Shown here in pieces: positions 45,637-57,937 of a stretch of 64,000 bases of DNA. The DNA lies in assembly GCA_027625915.1 (NCBI GenBank), contig JANTQA010000012.1:8826501-8890500 (forward strand), in the 5' to 3' direction. Below the pieces are notes generated by a model. The model saw only the letters and a program-made list of their open reading frames with translations. It was not told where the DNA came from and searched no databases. The stretch is from Anaeramoeba flamelloides (Eukaryota > Metamonada > Anaeramoebidae). The position numbers and the translations under genes are program-made. How positions within the stretch are numbered: the first letter of the stretch is position 1; the number at the start of each line of letters is the position of its first letter.

Positions 45637-48600
45637 TTAAAGATTAAAATGTAATTGCTTAATCGAATATTGCTCAAAATCAACCAGCAGTTGAGGATTT
45701 TTAAAAATTTTTGTCGAATATTTAATTTGTTGATTTGCTAAGATTTGAGACATTAAATTCATTGAAACAAATTTCGACATCCAATTTAAAAGGCCGCCAT
45801 GATTGTTAAAATCTCTTTCATAAGTGAGTAAACTTTTTGGCAATTTCATTTTTTCACTCTTTTTAATCATCACTAAGGGCAATAATAAATCCGTGGTGGT
45901 TTTTTTCAGAGACTGTAATAGGCCGTTCAAACGATAAATGTTCAGCTGTGATATTCTATAGGGGTCGATGATTGCAAAGTGTATCATAGGCTCAATTTTA
46001 AATAAGGAATATTTGATTCTTTCATCGTTGGTTTTAAAATAGGGGGCGATTTTGTTTGAATTGGATTTAATGAAAGTGTTTGCACGCAAAATGCCATGGA
46101 AAATGTCGTTTAATGAATAATAATTGCCACCAATCAAATAAATAGAATCCCTTCGGTGATGGTTCATACTTGATTGGTCATGAGGTAGCCCATTTGACAA
46201 AAATCCATGCACCGTCAACAGATTATAAACATTTAAAAAAAAGCAAAGCTTTTCATTTTCACTTTTTAATCTATCAAGTTTTATATATTTCAATTGCGCA
46301 GTTTTTTTCACAAATTTCTGAAACGGTATTGTAGAGTAGATGTTTTTGAAATTAATAACATTTTTTGAGATCCGATAATGAATATCCAACAATTGTATTA
46401 ATTGTTCTAATAGCCTTTCTACAACAGTGATTGGGTGAAAAATTTTATCATGGTATTCGTTTCCCTCGTTCAATCCCTTATAGGGTTGGATGTTATATCT
46501 AAGTTTCATTTTTTGGGTTGAGTTTGATAAATTTTCATAATTTGGATCTTTTTTTAATTTTTTTAATAAATTTGTAAAATGCCTAGTTTCTTGAAATGGG
46601 CCCCACGAATTGAAAATCATATGCTCTAAGACAGCATCATGCGCTTCATCAAACATGCTCATAAAAAAGTTCTTATTGTTATATTGCTTGATCAGTGTTT
46701 CTCTCAGATTTGATTGGATGTTGATTTCAAATGGTGATTCGTATAAAATATATGTTTGAAATATTTTTTTTGAAGATTTATTGATTTGCTAAAAAGATTA
46801 ATTAATTTGTAGAATTTATTTTTTTTAAAGTAAAATGAATATATATTTTTTTTTGAAATTAATAAAACATAAATCATATTATAACAAGAATAAATAAATA
46901 TATATATATATATATATATATATTGTTTAGTGCTGAATTATCGAGAAAGATGCAATTGTAATATAGATACTACTTTTTATCCTAGAACAAAATTAAACAT
47001 TGCTTAGATCATATCCATAAATAAATATTTAAATAACTGCAATAATTCTTCATTTTCTTTATTAATTTTATACAATACTCTTTTTTTTTTGTAAAAAGTG
47101 TTTTTACTTGAGATTTTATGATCAAATAATTTATTAAATTTTATCTGGAATCAATAAGGCCTTTTAATGATATATATATATATATATCACAGGTATGATT
47201 TTTTTTTTTGATTTCATTAAATGTGTTTTACATGCATGAGCGACGCGTAAAATTCGTTTGTCTGATATATATGTAATCAAAACACAAAAAAATTAGGTGA
47301 GCTGATCTAATTTGGAATTGTTAAAAAAGTTTAAATTTTGACCACTTTACTTGCCCAATTAGTAATTTTTTTAAAAAAAATATTTCTTTTTCTCAGTGTT
47401 TAAAGAGTTTATAATTCTCAAGGGTTTTAAATGGAAAACCTACTTTTTATTGTTTTGGTGTTTTCATATAGAATATCAAACTATTTTCATAGTTTTAAAT
47501 GTAAAAACCTTAAACTTAAATGGGGGGGAATCGCAACTTCCCATTGTTTTCCAAGGCTTTTAAGGCAATTACATGCTACCTGTATATAATTGTTTTTTTT
47601 TTTTTCGTTGTTTTTAAGTTTTTTCGTTTGTATTTTTTCAGATACCAGAAACGAAAAGTATGATTCCAAAAGAATTCGAGAACTTTTCAAAAAATAAAAT
47701 AATAAAACAACAAATGAAACGAAAAAAAAACAGGTAAAAGATTCGAAAAAAAGTGATTTTAAAAGTATTTTGTGATTTTAAAACGAAAAATTGTACTACC
47801 TGTGATATATATATATATATATATTAAATTCCCATTTGGAACATATAAAAAATTTTTGTTTCTTATTATTTTTAAAGATTATCGATTTTCAAATTTTTTG
47901 TGAATCCCCAAACTTTTTTTTTTTGTTTTATTAAATCATATTTTTCGTCATTAAAACCAGATAATATTTCAAAAAGTTTGCGTTGATCACCAAAACAAGT
48001 AGAAATATTTATTTTTCGCATATTTATTGTTTCGAGAAGATGATAAAAAGTATGTGTTTATTATTTTTTATACTTATTACTTTTTCCAAATTCCCTTTTT
48101 TAAGTTTTCCGAGCCCCTCCCTTTTTTTTCAAAGTGTTTTGAGTGAGTAAAAGGAAAAAAAAACAGTATAAGAATTAATAAACTTGTTCTGGTTAGTTCT
48201 TAAGCGAATTGAAGTGAATTATCTCAAGTAAACTGGACTGGATCAACTAAAGAGAATTGAATCTAACTGAAGCAAATGAAGTGGACTGGGGAAAACGAAT
48301 CGATCTTTCCATACAATATGTCAGTTTGTATTTGGACTGTGTTTAGATTGTTGATTTGGTATATTGTACTGGGATTTTGTAAAAACAAGATTTGGGACCC
48401 TTTCAAAAAAATTAATAAAAAAAATAAAAAAAAAAGAAATATTTCAAAAGCCAATTCTTATTCTTCAAAACCAACACTTTATAGATTTAAATGTAATCGG
48501 ATCGATAAAGTTCTAATTTAAAACTTAATAAAGTAGCTTATTTTGTTTGATTCATATCTTGGCCAAATATTTTTACCTCTTTATTAAAACAAATTATGGT

Positions 48601-51600
48601 GGCAATCCAGAAATTTTCGACACTAAAGGAAACAACCACCAACCCATCCAACACCTTGCTTGTTACAAAACAAAACTTTTGAATTAAAATTTTGACTTTA
48701 TTGTTTTTATTATTTTTTTACTCTCTTTATTTCTTTCTCAGTTTCTTTGGATTTGTTTAAAAATATATTTTTTTCTTTTCATTTTTTAAAGAAAAGCTAT
48801 CATACAAGTTGTAATCTTGTGTAAATTATAGATCGGATAAAAAACTCCAAATATTAATTTAAGCTTGCAGAAAGTGCCGTAGAGTGCCTCGGTTTCTTTT
48901 AATTTCTAAAATTAAAAAAAAAACCTGACGTGAAGTGCCGTGTGGTACCGTCAAGTGCCTAGGTTTTCTTGAGGTTTTCTGTTTTGTTTTTGAAGTGTTC
49001 TAGGTTTTTTTTACTTTTTGAAATAAACAGAAAATTTATAAAAATTTTCTGTTTATTTAGAAAAGTCAAAAAAACCTAACGAAAATCAATAGATTTTTCA
49101 AATAAATAGAAAACTCAAAAAAACCTAACGAAAATAGATTGATTTTTCAAAGAAACAGAAAAATCAAGAAAACCTAACGGCGCTTTTCCAGAATTCAAAA
49201 GAATAGAGAAAAATCTAAGATTTTACTCAATTCTTTTAAATTCAAGAAAAGCTAACTGTAAACAGGAGTTAATTTTGGTTGAATCATCTGTCTTCAATAA
49301 TAAGAAAAAATCTTGTTTTTTTTCATATTATTATGTGATATATAATTTTTTTAAACTTTTGTAAAGAGAATATTTTCAAAAATATTGTGTTGATTATTGA
49401 ATTAAGTAGAAATTTTTTTTTTCAACCTATTTATAGTCACGGAAGAATTTAAAAAAATTTTTTTTTGACTGTCATTTTTCAAAAAGTGTCACAAAAAAGT
49501 TTTTTCAAAAATATTTAATCCTGTAAATAAACTCAAATAAACTCATTTTCAGTCCATTATTAAAAATTTACATGGTCACACTTTTTTTCAAAAGAGTTGG
49601 TTGTTTGGTAAAATTTTATATTTTAATTTTTTTTTGAATTTTTTGCAACTGAAGTGATCGTTTTCGTCGAAAAGTTAAAAAAAGTACTAAAAGTCATTTG
49701 AAACTAACAAATATCTGATTATGTTTCTAAAAGACAATGATTTCCAGGTACCTCTTCGGGTCTATTGAAATTCTGGCATTTGAACTCCAAATGGGTTAAA
49801 ATCCTCACTTCATTTTCCTAAGTTTCAAGTTATCGTTGTTTGTTTTGGTTTTAACTTAAGACCAAAGACAATGGATCAATTTTTAATATTACAAAAGGAT
49901 TTCTTCAGGCATACTGAAATAACTTTATTTTTTACATTTTTTCACAAAACAAGTGTCTCTGGTTGATTGAAATTTTTTTTCCATTTAAAATTATTATACA
50001 GCAAAAGTGCAAAATAGATGTCTTCTTTAAGTTTTTTTACGAAATTTGGGATTTTTCCAAAAATTACAATAATTTTCATGTTCGTCCCAACCCGAGAAGT
50101 TTCTTGCCAAAAAGCCTGGGGTTTTTAATAGCAAACGATTCAATTTAATAATAGAATAAAAATGCTTGGGTTTGTTTTTTTTTTTGTTTTTTGTAAAATT
50201 ATATTCAATTTTCAAATTTCTGTTTCATCCTCAAACTTTTTTTTTTGTATTATTAAATCATATTTTTAGTCATGAAAACCAATTAATATTTTGAAAAGTG
50301 CTCACCCCTTATGAGTGCTTAGGGTGTTCATGAAAAGTATCTTAATTTTTGGAAAAATTCCAAATTTGGTAAAAAAAATTAAAATCAAGATCTCGATTTT
50401 TACACATTCTAGCCAAATGTTTGACTCTTGTTCTTCCATTTTTTTTTTTTTTTTTTTAACTACTTTATTTTTATTAATTATTGATCTTATAAATACTGAT
50501 TTTTTCTTCAAGAAGATAATTATCTTATCATTTACTAATGATTTTTTCTTTTCATTTTAAACTTTATATTAATAAAAGATGTGTTCTACAGCTATCTTGA
50601 TTTGAAAAAACAAAAATAAAACTATACAAGCCGATTTATTTTTGGAAAAACAACCCTTTCAATTAATTGAACGGAATATCAGGAGCCCAGTGGCATTGGC
50701 TTTTTCGCTCGGCTCAGCAATGCTTTTAATTTTGGGTTCGTTGTTTGTTACACAGAGCATTGATCGTGTTGGTTTCTTTGATGGAAAAAAAAAATAAAAA
50801 AAAAAAAAAAGAATTGCTTTTTTTTTTTGGGTATTTGAATTATAAGTGGTAATAATTTTCACTTTGTTTTCAATCTCATTTTTCGAATAGAGCCACAAAG
50901 ATCAACACACTTCATTTGAGAACTCTCTCTATTTGAAAAAGGAAATGGAAAAGGAAGTGAAAATTGTTTCCCATTTATAATTCAAATACCAATAAATAGA
51001 CGTATTTTGGAAAAGATGTGGAAAAAAAAAAGTCCAAAATTCCCAGTGGCTTTCTCTTTTTAAGTGAAGTGGTTTTTAATTGCGTTTGATTGAAAAAAAA
51101 TATTGAAAAATATCAAAAAAAAGAACAAATAAAAAAAGAAAAAAAAAGAACAAGAATAAATAAAATGGTTACATTTTCTGTTGAATCCTTTTGCTTCAAT
51201 GATTTTACTGCTAACCAAAACATAATATTTTCCTGGCAGAGTTGTGACACCAAGAAATCCCTAAAATATTCAACTGCAATTGGAATTTTGAATAGAGTCT
51301 GAAGAGAATCTATTGTAAATTTTTTTTTTTTTTTTTTGTTTTTTTTGTTTCTTCTCTTGTTGATGTATTTGGAAAATTCTTCATTGTTACCCTTCTTAAA
51401 TACATGTGGAATTGATTGCGAGTCTTTAACTTTGGTTAGCATTCCGTTTTTCTTTATGGGATCGTTTTCTTTTGGCAAAAGGATTTGAGATATGGAACGT
51501 CTATTCACCTTCCTTAGTTGGCTTGTTTTTGATGAAGAATGTGATGCTGTATTTGAAAAAGAGAGATCGGTTCTCTTATTACTGCTCTTTGGTAGCTCAT

Positions 51601-52471
51601 TGGAGGACGACACTGAGGTGAACTCGGAGTCTGTGCTTAGCATGTCTTCAGAGTTCCCGTCAATCGTGCTGTAGAGTGTTTCGTCACCAAGCAATTCCTT
51701 CATTTCCAGGATCTCGCGCTTAATTTTTAGGTTTTCCCTTTGCCCAATTTGGATTTTCTCCATTGCTTCCTGCAGCCTTTGTTCTATTGTTATGAAGCCA
51801 ATGGAAGTGTTTGACTTTAATTTGTTTTGGTAGATCAGCTTTTTTTTACGCTTATCCAATAGGCTCATTTCTTCGTTGAGCTTGTTTAATTCTTTTGTGT
51901 CAGACAGGATTTTGATTAACACCCCTTTGGGTATCTTTGTTTTCCATGATCCGTCTTTGTCTTCTTCATTGATTGTTTGGTATTCCCTTCTCGATTTTGT
52001 TCTTAAATTTTTTAAAGTGTTTGTCTCAGATGTGTATTTCTTTAATTTTTCATTTTTCTTATTCAGTGTCTCAACGATGTTCTCAATTTCGCTATTTGAT
52101 TTGAAGTTCTTGATTTTTTTTTGTAATTTTTCAATTTTGTTCATCTTTTCATTAAAGATTTTTTTTTTTTGATCTAGGTATGGCTTTAAGATCTTTTCCA
52201 CGTCTTCAATTTCCTTTTTAGTACTAAAAAGACTTGACCTTATTTTTTTGTTTTCTTTCTCATGTGGATCTATTTGGCTTCTGGTTTGTTGAATTTTTTG
52301 TGTGAGAGACAAACTAGATCCGATATCTTTATTGAGGGACAGTAACTTGAATTCTAATTCTTGGATTTTGGCAGTTAGAGATCGGCACAACCTTTCTGCT
52401 CTTTCTTCTTTTTCTTCTTCTTCTTTTTTTTTCTTTTTTTTTTTCTTTTGGCTTTTTAACCACATTGTCAT
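45637..52471 (-). CDS. Coiled-coil / RGS / DUF547 protein
   Basis: Two exons are needed: 52471-51173 and 46788-45637, both phase 0 at the junction, giving 816 residues. Residues 1 to about 330 are highly charged with long heptad-like stretches (coiled coil). From about 385 an RGS domain starts (LQTLFKIPIAVEYFRDFL, SQLCQENIMFWLAVKSLK). Exon 1 ends ...DSTEN at a GTAACC donor. Exon 2 opens QINKSSKKIFQTYIL and continues SPFEINIQSNLRETL and FDEAHDAVLEHM, exactly the second half of an RGS domain. RGS domains act as GTPase activators for G-alpha subunits. From about 575 a DUF547 domain follows: NEKLCFFLNVYNLLTVHGFL, YLIGGNYYSLNDIFHGILR and MIHFAIIDPYRIS. DUF547 function is poorly known; plant examples also carry N-terminal coiled coils. 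The chief doubt is the 4.4 kb intron. Confidence 0.8.
47170..47824. mobile_element. 655-bp TIR element set in TA microsatellites (M9)
   Basis: The left boundary is (TA)n-TATCACAGGTA and the right boundary TACCTGTGATA-(TA)n. Only about 11 bp beyond the TA run is inverted-repeated. No transposase frame. Single copy in the window. Confidence 0.6.
48874..49190. repeat. Cluster of small palindromes with GTGCC/CTAGGTTT and CCTAACG ends (FB3)
   Basis: Repeated AGTGCC..AGGTTTT motifs on the left side are answered by AAAACCTAACG motifs on the right. Inner palindromes include CAGAAAATTTATAAAAATTT with its mirror (49029-49052). It is related to the two 90-100 bp foldbacks at 61235 and 61426. Confidence 0.65.
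50828..50991. repeat. Foldback element FB1 copy in intron
   Basis: The left arm is TGGGTATTTGAATTATAAGT and the right arm its inverse TTATAATTCAAATACCA. An internal TTTTCACTT block occurs in both arms. 164 bp. Confidence 0.75.
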
Positions 52472-54308
52472 TGTGATTTTTTTGTTATTGATTTTTTTTG
52501 AAAATTATTTTAAGAGGGAAAAGTCAAAAAAATAATTTCTAGTTTAATTTTTGTAGGATTAATCACATTGATAATTAACAACCTAAAGTGTGGGTTTAAA
52601 TTTTAGAGAAACAGAAATAAGAATTATATCTTTTAGCTGAGTATTATATGATTTTCAAAAGAAATATTTTTCTTACTTCTTTTTTATTTTTTATGCATTT
52701 CAGTCACAACACAAATTCCTCTTCATAGAATAAGTTCTTTTTATTATTTTAGTTTATGGATTTACTTTATTCCATTGGAATTTCGAAAATTTTCTTTTTC
52801 AAAAAGGCAAAATAAAGTTCGAAATAAAAAAGGGATAATGTTAAACAAGAAAATTGTTAATTTATTGCTTTGGAAATCTTGCAAATTAAAAAGGTTTACT
52901 TTCGAGGAATTCCGATATACGTTATGTGTTTCCAACTATTTGGATCCAAATTAGATTGTGTTGACCTACAAAAATTGAATATTTGTTGAAGTTGCAAGTA
53001 AGAATTGATGAGAAAGTTCATCTTTACATTTTTGTAAAAATTGATATTGATAAGTACGCTGAATGATTTGTTGGTTTAGCCCAATGATTTTAAAAGCTGA
53101 AGTGAAAATAACATTCGATATCTTATTTGTAAAAAGAATAAAAGCAAATAACAGTAAAATCTTGAATTGTAAATTTTTAGGAACATTTTTTTTTCATTTA
53201 ATTTTTGAATATTATTATCGGGATAACATAAAATGTGCCCTTTGATCGTTGAAACGAAAACAACGAGTAAACCAATAAACTAGACACTAGAAGGCTTGTA
53301 TTTTAAATACATGTTTTCTTTTATATTTCCAAACAATAAATATCACTTTTCATAATAATTTACTGAAATCATGAAAGAATAAAGTTTTCAATGCAAAAAG
53401 CTCTATTTTTGAGAGACTTGTTTTTTCTTTCTCTTCTTAAATTCAGAGAGAATAAACAAATTACTTTCTTATTTTTTTTTTTTTTGACCATATTGTTTCA
53501 TTGTTAATTTTATGACTAATCAATCATAAAAAAAATTTTCAAATCTTTTTTATTATAAAATGATTACAAACAAATTGGAAAATTTTGAATGCTGTTATTT
53601 ACCAATTAATAAAAGCAAATTTTTATTTCAATTTCCAAAATGAAACACTTAATTATTACTGCTAAAATCAAATTCCCAGTGTAAAATTTTATCTTAGAGT
53701 ATCACTAAGGAAGTTTACTTTATTGTCTAAAAAAATCATTTCTAAAAGATACTGTCAAGATCTTTGAGTTTTAATCAACTTATAAACTAGAAAAATATTT
53801 TGGAATTTGCACTAAAAATTTTCAATTTTAATTGGAAAATAATAGTATAATTTTTTCTCATTGTTATCTGAACAATTCATTTATCTTAGTTTAAATTTGC
53901 CCGAACTGAATTAATTCAGATTGCTCAATTCTTAAAGTCAATTGATTATAAATAAGAAAATCATATCATCAAAAAATCCAAAAAAATTCACTTTAACTAA
54001 TATTTACAAGTAAAAATTCAAATGTTTATAATATTGAATCCCCTTAAATATGGTTTTCATTAGATGTTTTGAACTTTAATGGCTATTTTAATAATCAAGC
54101 TAATCTATGGTTTTTGTTTGTCTTCTAAAATGAAGAAAAAAATTCGATAAAACAATTCGAAAATAGAATTTTACTCCACTTTTACATTTAGAAAAAGATT
54201 TTACGATTTTTTTCTATTTGCCAATTTTTTTCCAGAATTGAAAAATCATTTTTTCAAATTGATTTCGAAAATTCTTTTTTCAATTTCATTTTTGGAAAAT
54301 AAAGAGCA
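52472..54308. other. Upstream region of the RGS/DUF547 gene; non-coding
   Basis: No gene recognised in about 1.8 kb. The frame at 53063-53245 has no coding character. Confidence 0.45.
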
Positions 54309-55179
54309 ACTGTTGCTGAAAAAAAATGGTATACAGAAAATATAGTTGGACACTTTTTTTGTAAAAAATTAAAAATCAACTTGTAAATATTAGTAAAATT
54401 GATCAAAACCACCATAATTTTTGAAGATAATAAGAACACAAATGGGGATTGTAGCATTTTAAGAAGTATAGTATCTAAAGTATATAACTGTGGTTTCAGT
54501 TTTATCAAGATAACCCAAAAAAAAATATTTTTAAAAATCAAATTCTTCGATTTAGAACTAAATAATCACAGAAACTGAATAATTATCACTATTTTTTTAT
54601 CTATGCCATTTTAAATGTTATTATAAAAATAAGTATTACATAAGTTATTTATTTGGATTTTAGATCAATTTCTTTGTACCTTTAATTTTTAATTTTGATA
54701 TTCAATGCTATTTTTAAAAAAAAAATTTTTATTAAGATTTCCAATGAAAAAATCGAAAAATCAGAAATTGATCTTTTTCACAATTCCTTTATCTTAATAA
54801 GAATCAGGTGTATCCCAAGTATTGAAAAAATAAATTAGATTAAATATTAAGGGTTATCTCTGATATTATAAATTTACCAGATATGAATTGTTCAAAAAAT
54901 GTGTTTTTTTACTGTTTTTTGCCACTTTTTACAATCAAAAATAAATAAATTGATTTTTATAACATTCTATATGAAGGGTCTTGATCTAATTAAAATGAAG
55001 AAAATCCCATTTAGATAATATATTTTTAAAATCTTAGAATCTCCATTTGAAATCTTATTATTTTCAAAAAATTATGGTGGTTTTGATCAATTTTACTAAT
55101 ATTGACAATTAAATTTTTAATTTTTGCAAAAAAAGTGTCCAACTTTTTTTCTGTATATCAATTTTTATCCACAACAGTA
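54309..55179. mobile_element. 871-bp Tc1/mariner-like TIR element (M6), non-autonomous
   Basis: The outer ends are CAACTGTTGCTGAAAAAAAA and, from the other strand, TACTGTTGTGGATAAAAATT. Both lead into ATACAGAAAA and GTTGGACACTTTTTTTG, then a long subterminal match (TTAGTAAAATTGATCAAAAC). The inverted repeats total about 130 bp each. Interior frames encode nothing recognisable, so no transposase. Confidence 0.8.
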
Positions 55180-57001
55180 GTAAAAAATTTGGTTAAAAAT
55201 AGAATAGTTGCCAAAATGAAAACCCGGAAAATATCAGAAAACTATGATAAATTTCATTTTTTCTGATCAATTGAAAACATTAGTAGAAATTCAAAATAAA
55301 CTCTTTTTCAACCATTTTGGCACATCCAAAATTACTTTAATATTAATCTTTTAGGCCATTTTATAATCTTAATGATGTATCTTTTAATATATATATACTT
55401 AAATTATAAAAATATTTTTATTTCATTTTTTAATTCGTTTTTTTTTCATTTTCCCCTTTTTGTTCTTTCATTTTTAGATTCTAATATAATTTGATTTTTC
55501 AGAAACCATATTTTAAAAATTTTGGCACTTCACTTTTTTTCTCTTTTGGGATTTTTTACTTTTAATTGGTTATTAATGAATTAAACCTTTAATTTAGTTT
55601 TTAATAGATGAGTAATTATTTATGTTATTGTCAAAACTATTTGTAAGAATACATTTAATAAATAATTCAATATTTTAAATTTTGGGTGTGGAAAAATAAT
55701 AAAAATAGTTTATATTCTCACTTTTAAAGATAAATATATCAAATTATACAAATCACCATTCTAATTGAGAAATTGTTTAAATATTCTAAATTTATCAATT
55801 ATTACTCTTTCGTAGAGACCGAATTTAAAAAAACGGCATATTTGTAAAATTAATTAGGAATATGATTAAATATGAAAACTTTATTCTTATATTTGAAAAT
55901 TTAAAAATAAAAATCATTTTTATAAATTTAAAATATAAGAATGAATTTTTATTTGAGAAAGCTGTTTGATTATTATATGTTTATATTTAACCACGATAAA
56001 TCATTTGAGTAATAAAATTTTCCTCGAATTGATACAATTTAAATCAACAATTTTGAGAAAAGTATAAAAAGGAAAAATGAAAAGATAATCAAATTCTTGT
56101 TTAAAAAAATCTAAAAAAAAAAAAAGTAGTGAACACATCAGATGCTTTTCTAACCATTTTATATTATAAATAAGGTATAATCAATGATATAATATGCATT
56201 TAATTTTCAGTCATTTTTTCAATTAATTTTTTGAATTTTGAGTTTATTTTAATTTCGATCTATACTAAAGAGTAAAAATTTATAAATTTTAGAATATTTC
56301 TATCAATACCTTAATAAGAACGGTTAGCGGTTACCTGATAATTAAAATATTTATCTTACAAAGTGGAAATATATTTTGAATTATTACTAATGCTCCCAAT
56401 TGATCAGAAAAAAGGAAACTATCTTAGTTTTCTGATCTTTTCTGGGGTTTTTGATTTGAAAGAATTTCTATTTTTCACCCAAGAAAAAGGCAAAAAACTT
56501 TGCTTGTCAAATATGGTGGGTTCCAAGACTTTTGAAAATTGAAAGAAATTGAATAAAATCGATTTACAACTGAAAGAGCCCATTTACTCTAAATTGAAGA
56601 TATTTGAGTTGTGGAAAAATTACACACAAAAATTATTTGAATTTTAGCTTACAAATATTTGTATTCATTTTCATTTAGATCCATTTTTTCGTTTTTTATT
56701 AATGGAATAAATTTCAATTCAAACCAATCTTACTTCATGGTATCTTTTTTTTCAAATGTGGTCTACCATTTCAGTCTACAATAAATTCATTTAAATCATA
56801 GATTAGATATAAACAGTCATGAAAAATTATTACTCTATTATATACAAATTAAGAAAAAAAAATTATCTCAAAGCTCAATCAGGAAACATAAATGTAAACT
56901 CAAGGCTTTTATTATCAAACAATCTATGAAGATCTTGGGGTTTTTACAATTAAATTACGGAAACCATATTTGGGAACTTGAAATAAAAATTATCTTTTAT
57001 T
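55180..57001. other. Non-coding stretch
   Basis: About 1.8 kb with no gene or repeat relationship that I could see. Confidence 0.45.
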
Positions 57002-57761
57002 CTTAAGGGATTAGCATCACCATATATTTCTCTATAATGTAAGTATGTTGTTATTGGGTGTAAGTGGTATTAGTGTGCATGGCTCAAATAGTTCTAAAAA
57101 ATCTACTATAAATCTTATTGCACAATAAATTATTACATTTTTTACTAAGGATCATTATTAAAAAAGTTTCATTTTGAAAAATTTTTTTTAATTCCTTTTC
57201 CAAATCTAAAAATAGAAACTCCTAAATAAAGTGTTCGGGTATTGAATAATTTAGATTTAAAACCTTCCAAAAGTAACTATTTTTTTATTTTTTTAATTCC
57301 AAAGATTAAACAAATAATCATCAACATAAAAGCACAAAGACTGATTAGTTTTGTATGACTTTGATAAAGCTACTTGTATCATCAATATATTTCAATGATT
57401 TGAGAAATAATTTGTCAAAAAACTTTATTTGTTAATTATTTAATTTTTTAAAAAAAAACGAATTATTTAGTAACTAATCTACATTTCGCCACAATTTTAA
57501 GAAAGATATTTTATGACTTTGTAGTCTGAATATTGATAATTCAACCTTTAAATTTATGGCGAAATGCAGATTTTATTCTGAAATTGTTGAGTTTTTTGAC
57601 TAATACAGAGATCATTTTTTAATTGATGAGATCAACAAATATTACTACTTGACTAATCGATTTTTTATAGACATTTGAACGATGTAGAACTAATGTGTTT
57701 ACGCCCAATAACAACATTCTTTGATCCTAGACTTCTCCTTGGTAGACTCTAATCCCTTAAG
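57002..57761 (+). mobile_element. 760-bp long-TIR element (family M3)
   Basis: The ends are CTTAAGGGATTAG and its exact inverse CTAATCCCTTAAG. The inverted similarity extends about 90 bp, including ATGTTGTTATTGGG(T/C)GTAA. No coding sequence. A second, older copy occupies the left edge of the window. Confidence 0.85.
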
Positions 57762-57937
57762 AAAATTTTATTATGAAAAAATTATTTCATTTTTTATCTT
57801 TTTTGATTGATGAATTTCAAAGCAAACCAAACAAAGTAAGAAATTTTCTTTGTCTTTTAAGAAACTTTACAAATGAAACCATGAAGATATGAAATTGTTT
57901 TTCTTTAACCACGATTATTTAAATTAAATCACCAAAG

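Larger units (their letters stand above)
46789..51172 (-). other. 4.38-kb intron loaded with repeats
   Basis: Donor AAT|GTAACC at 51172 and acceptor TTTTTAG|CAA at 46789. No other minus-strand coding sequence is visible inside. It contains element M9 (47170-47824), a palindrome cluster (48874-49190), an FB1 foldback (50828-50991) and a pair of diverged direct repeats (about 47870-47990 and 50205-50325, sharing AAATCATATTTT and GTCAT.AAAACCA). All other introns found here are 125-240 bp. Confidence 0.65.
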
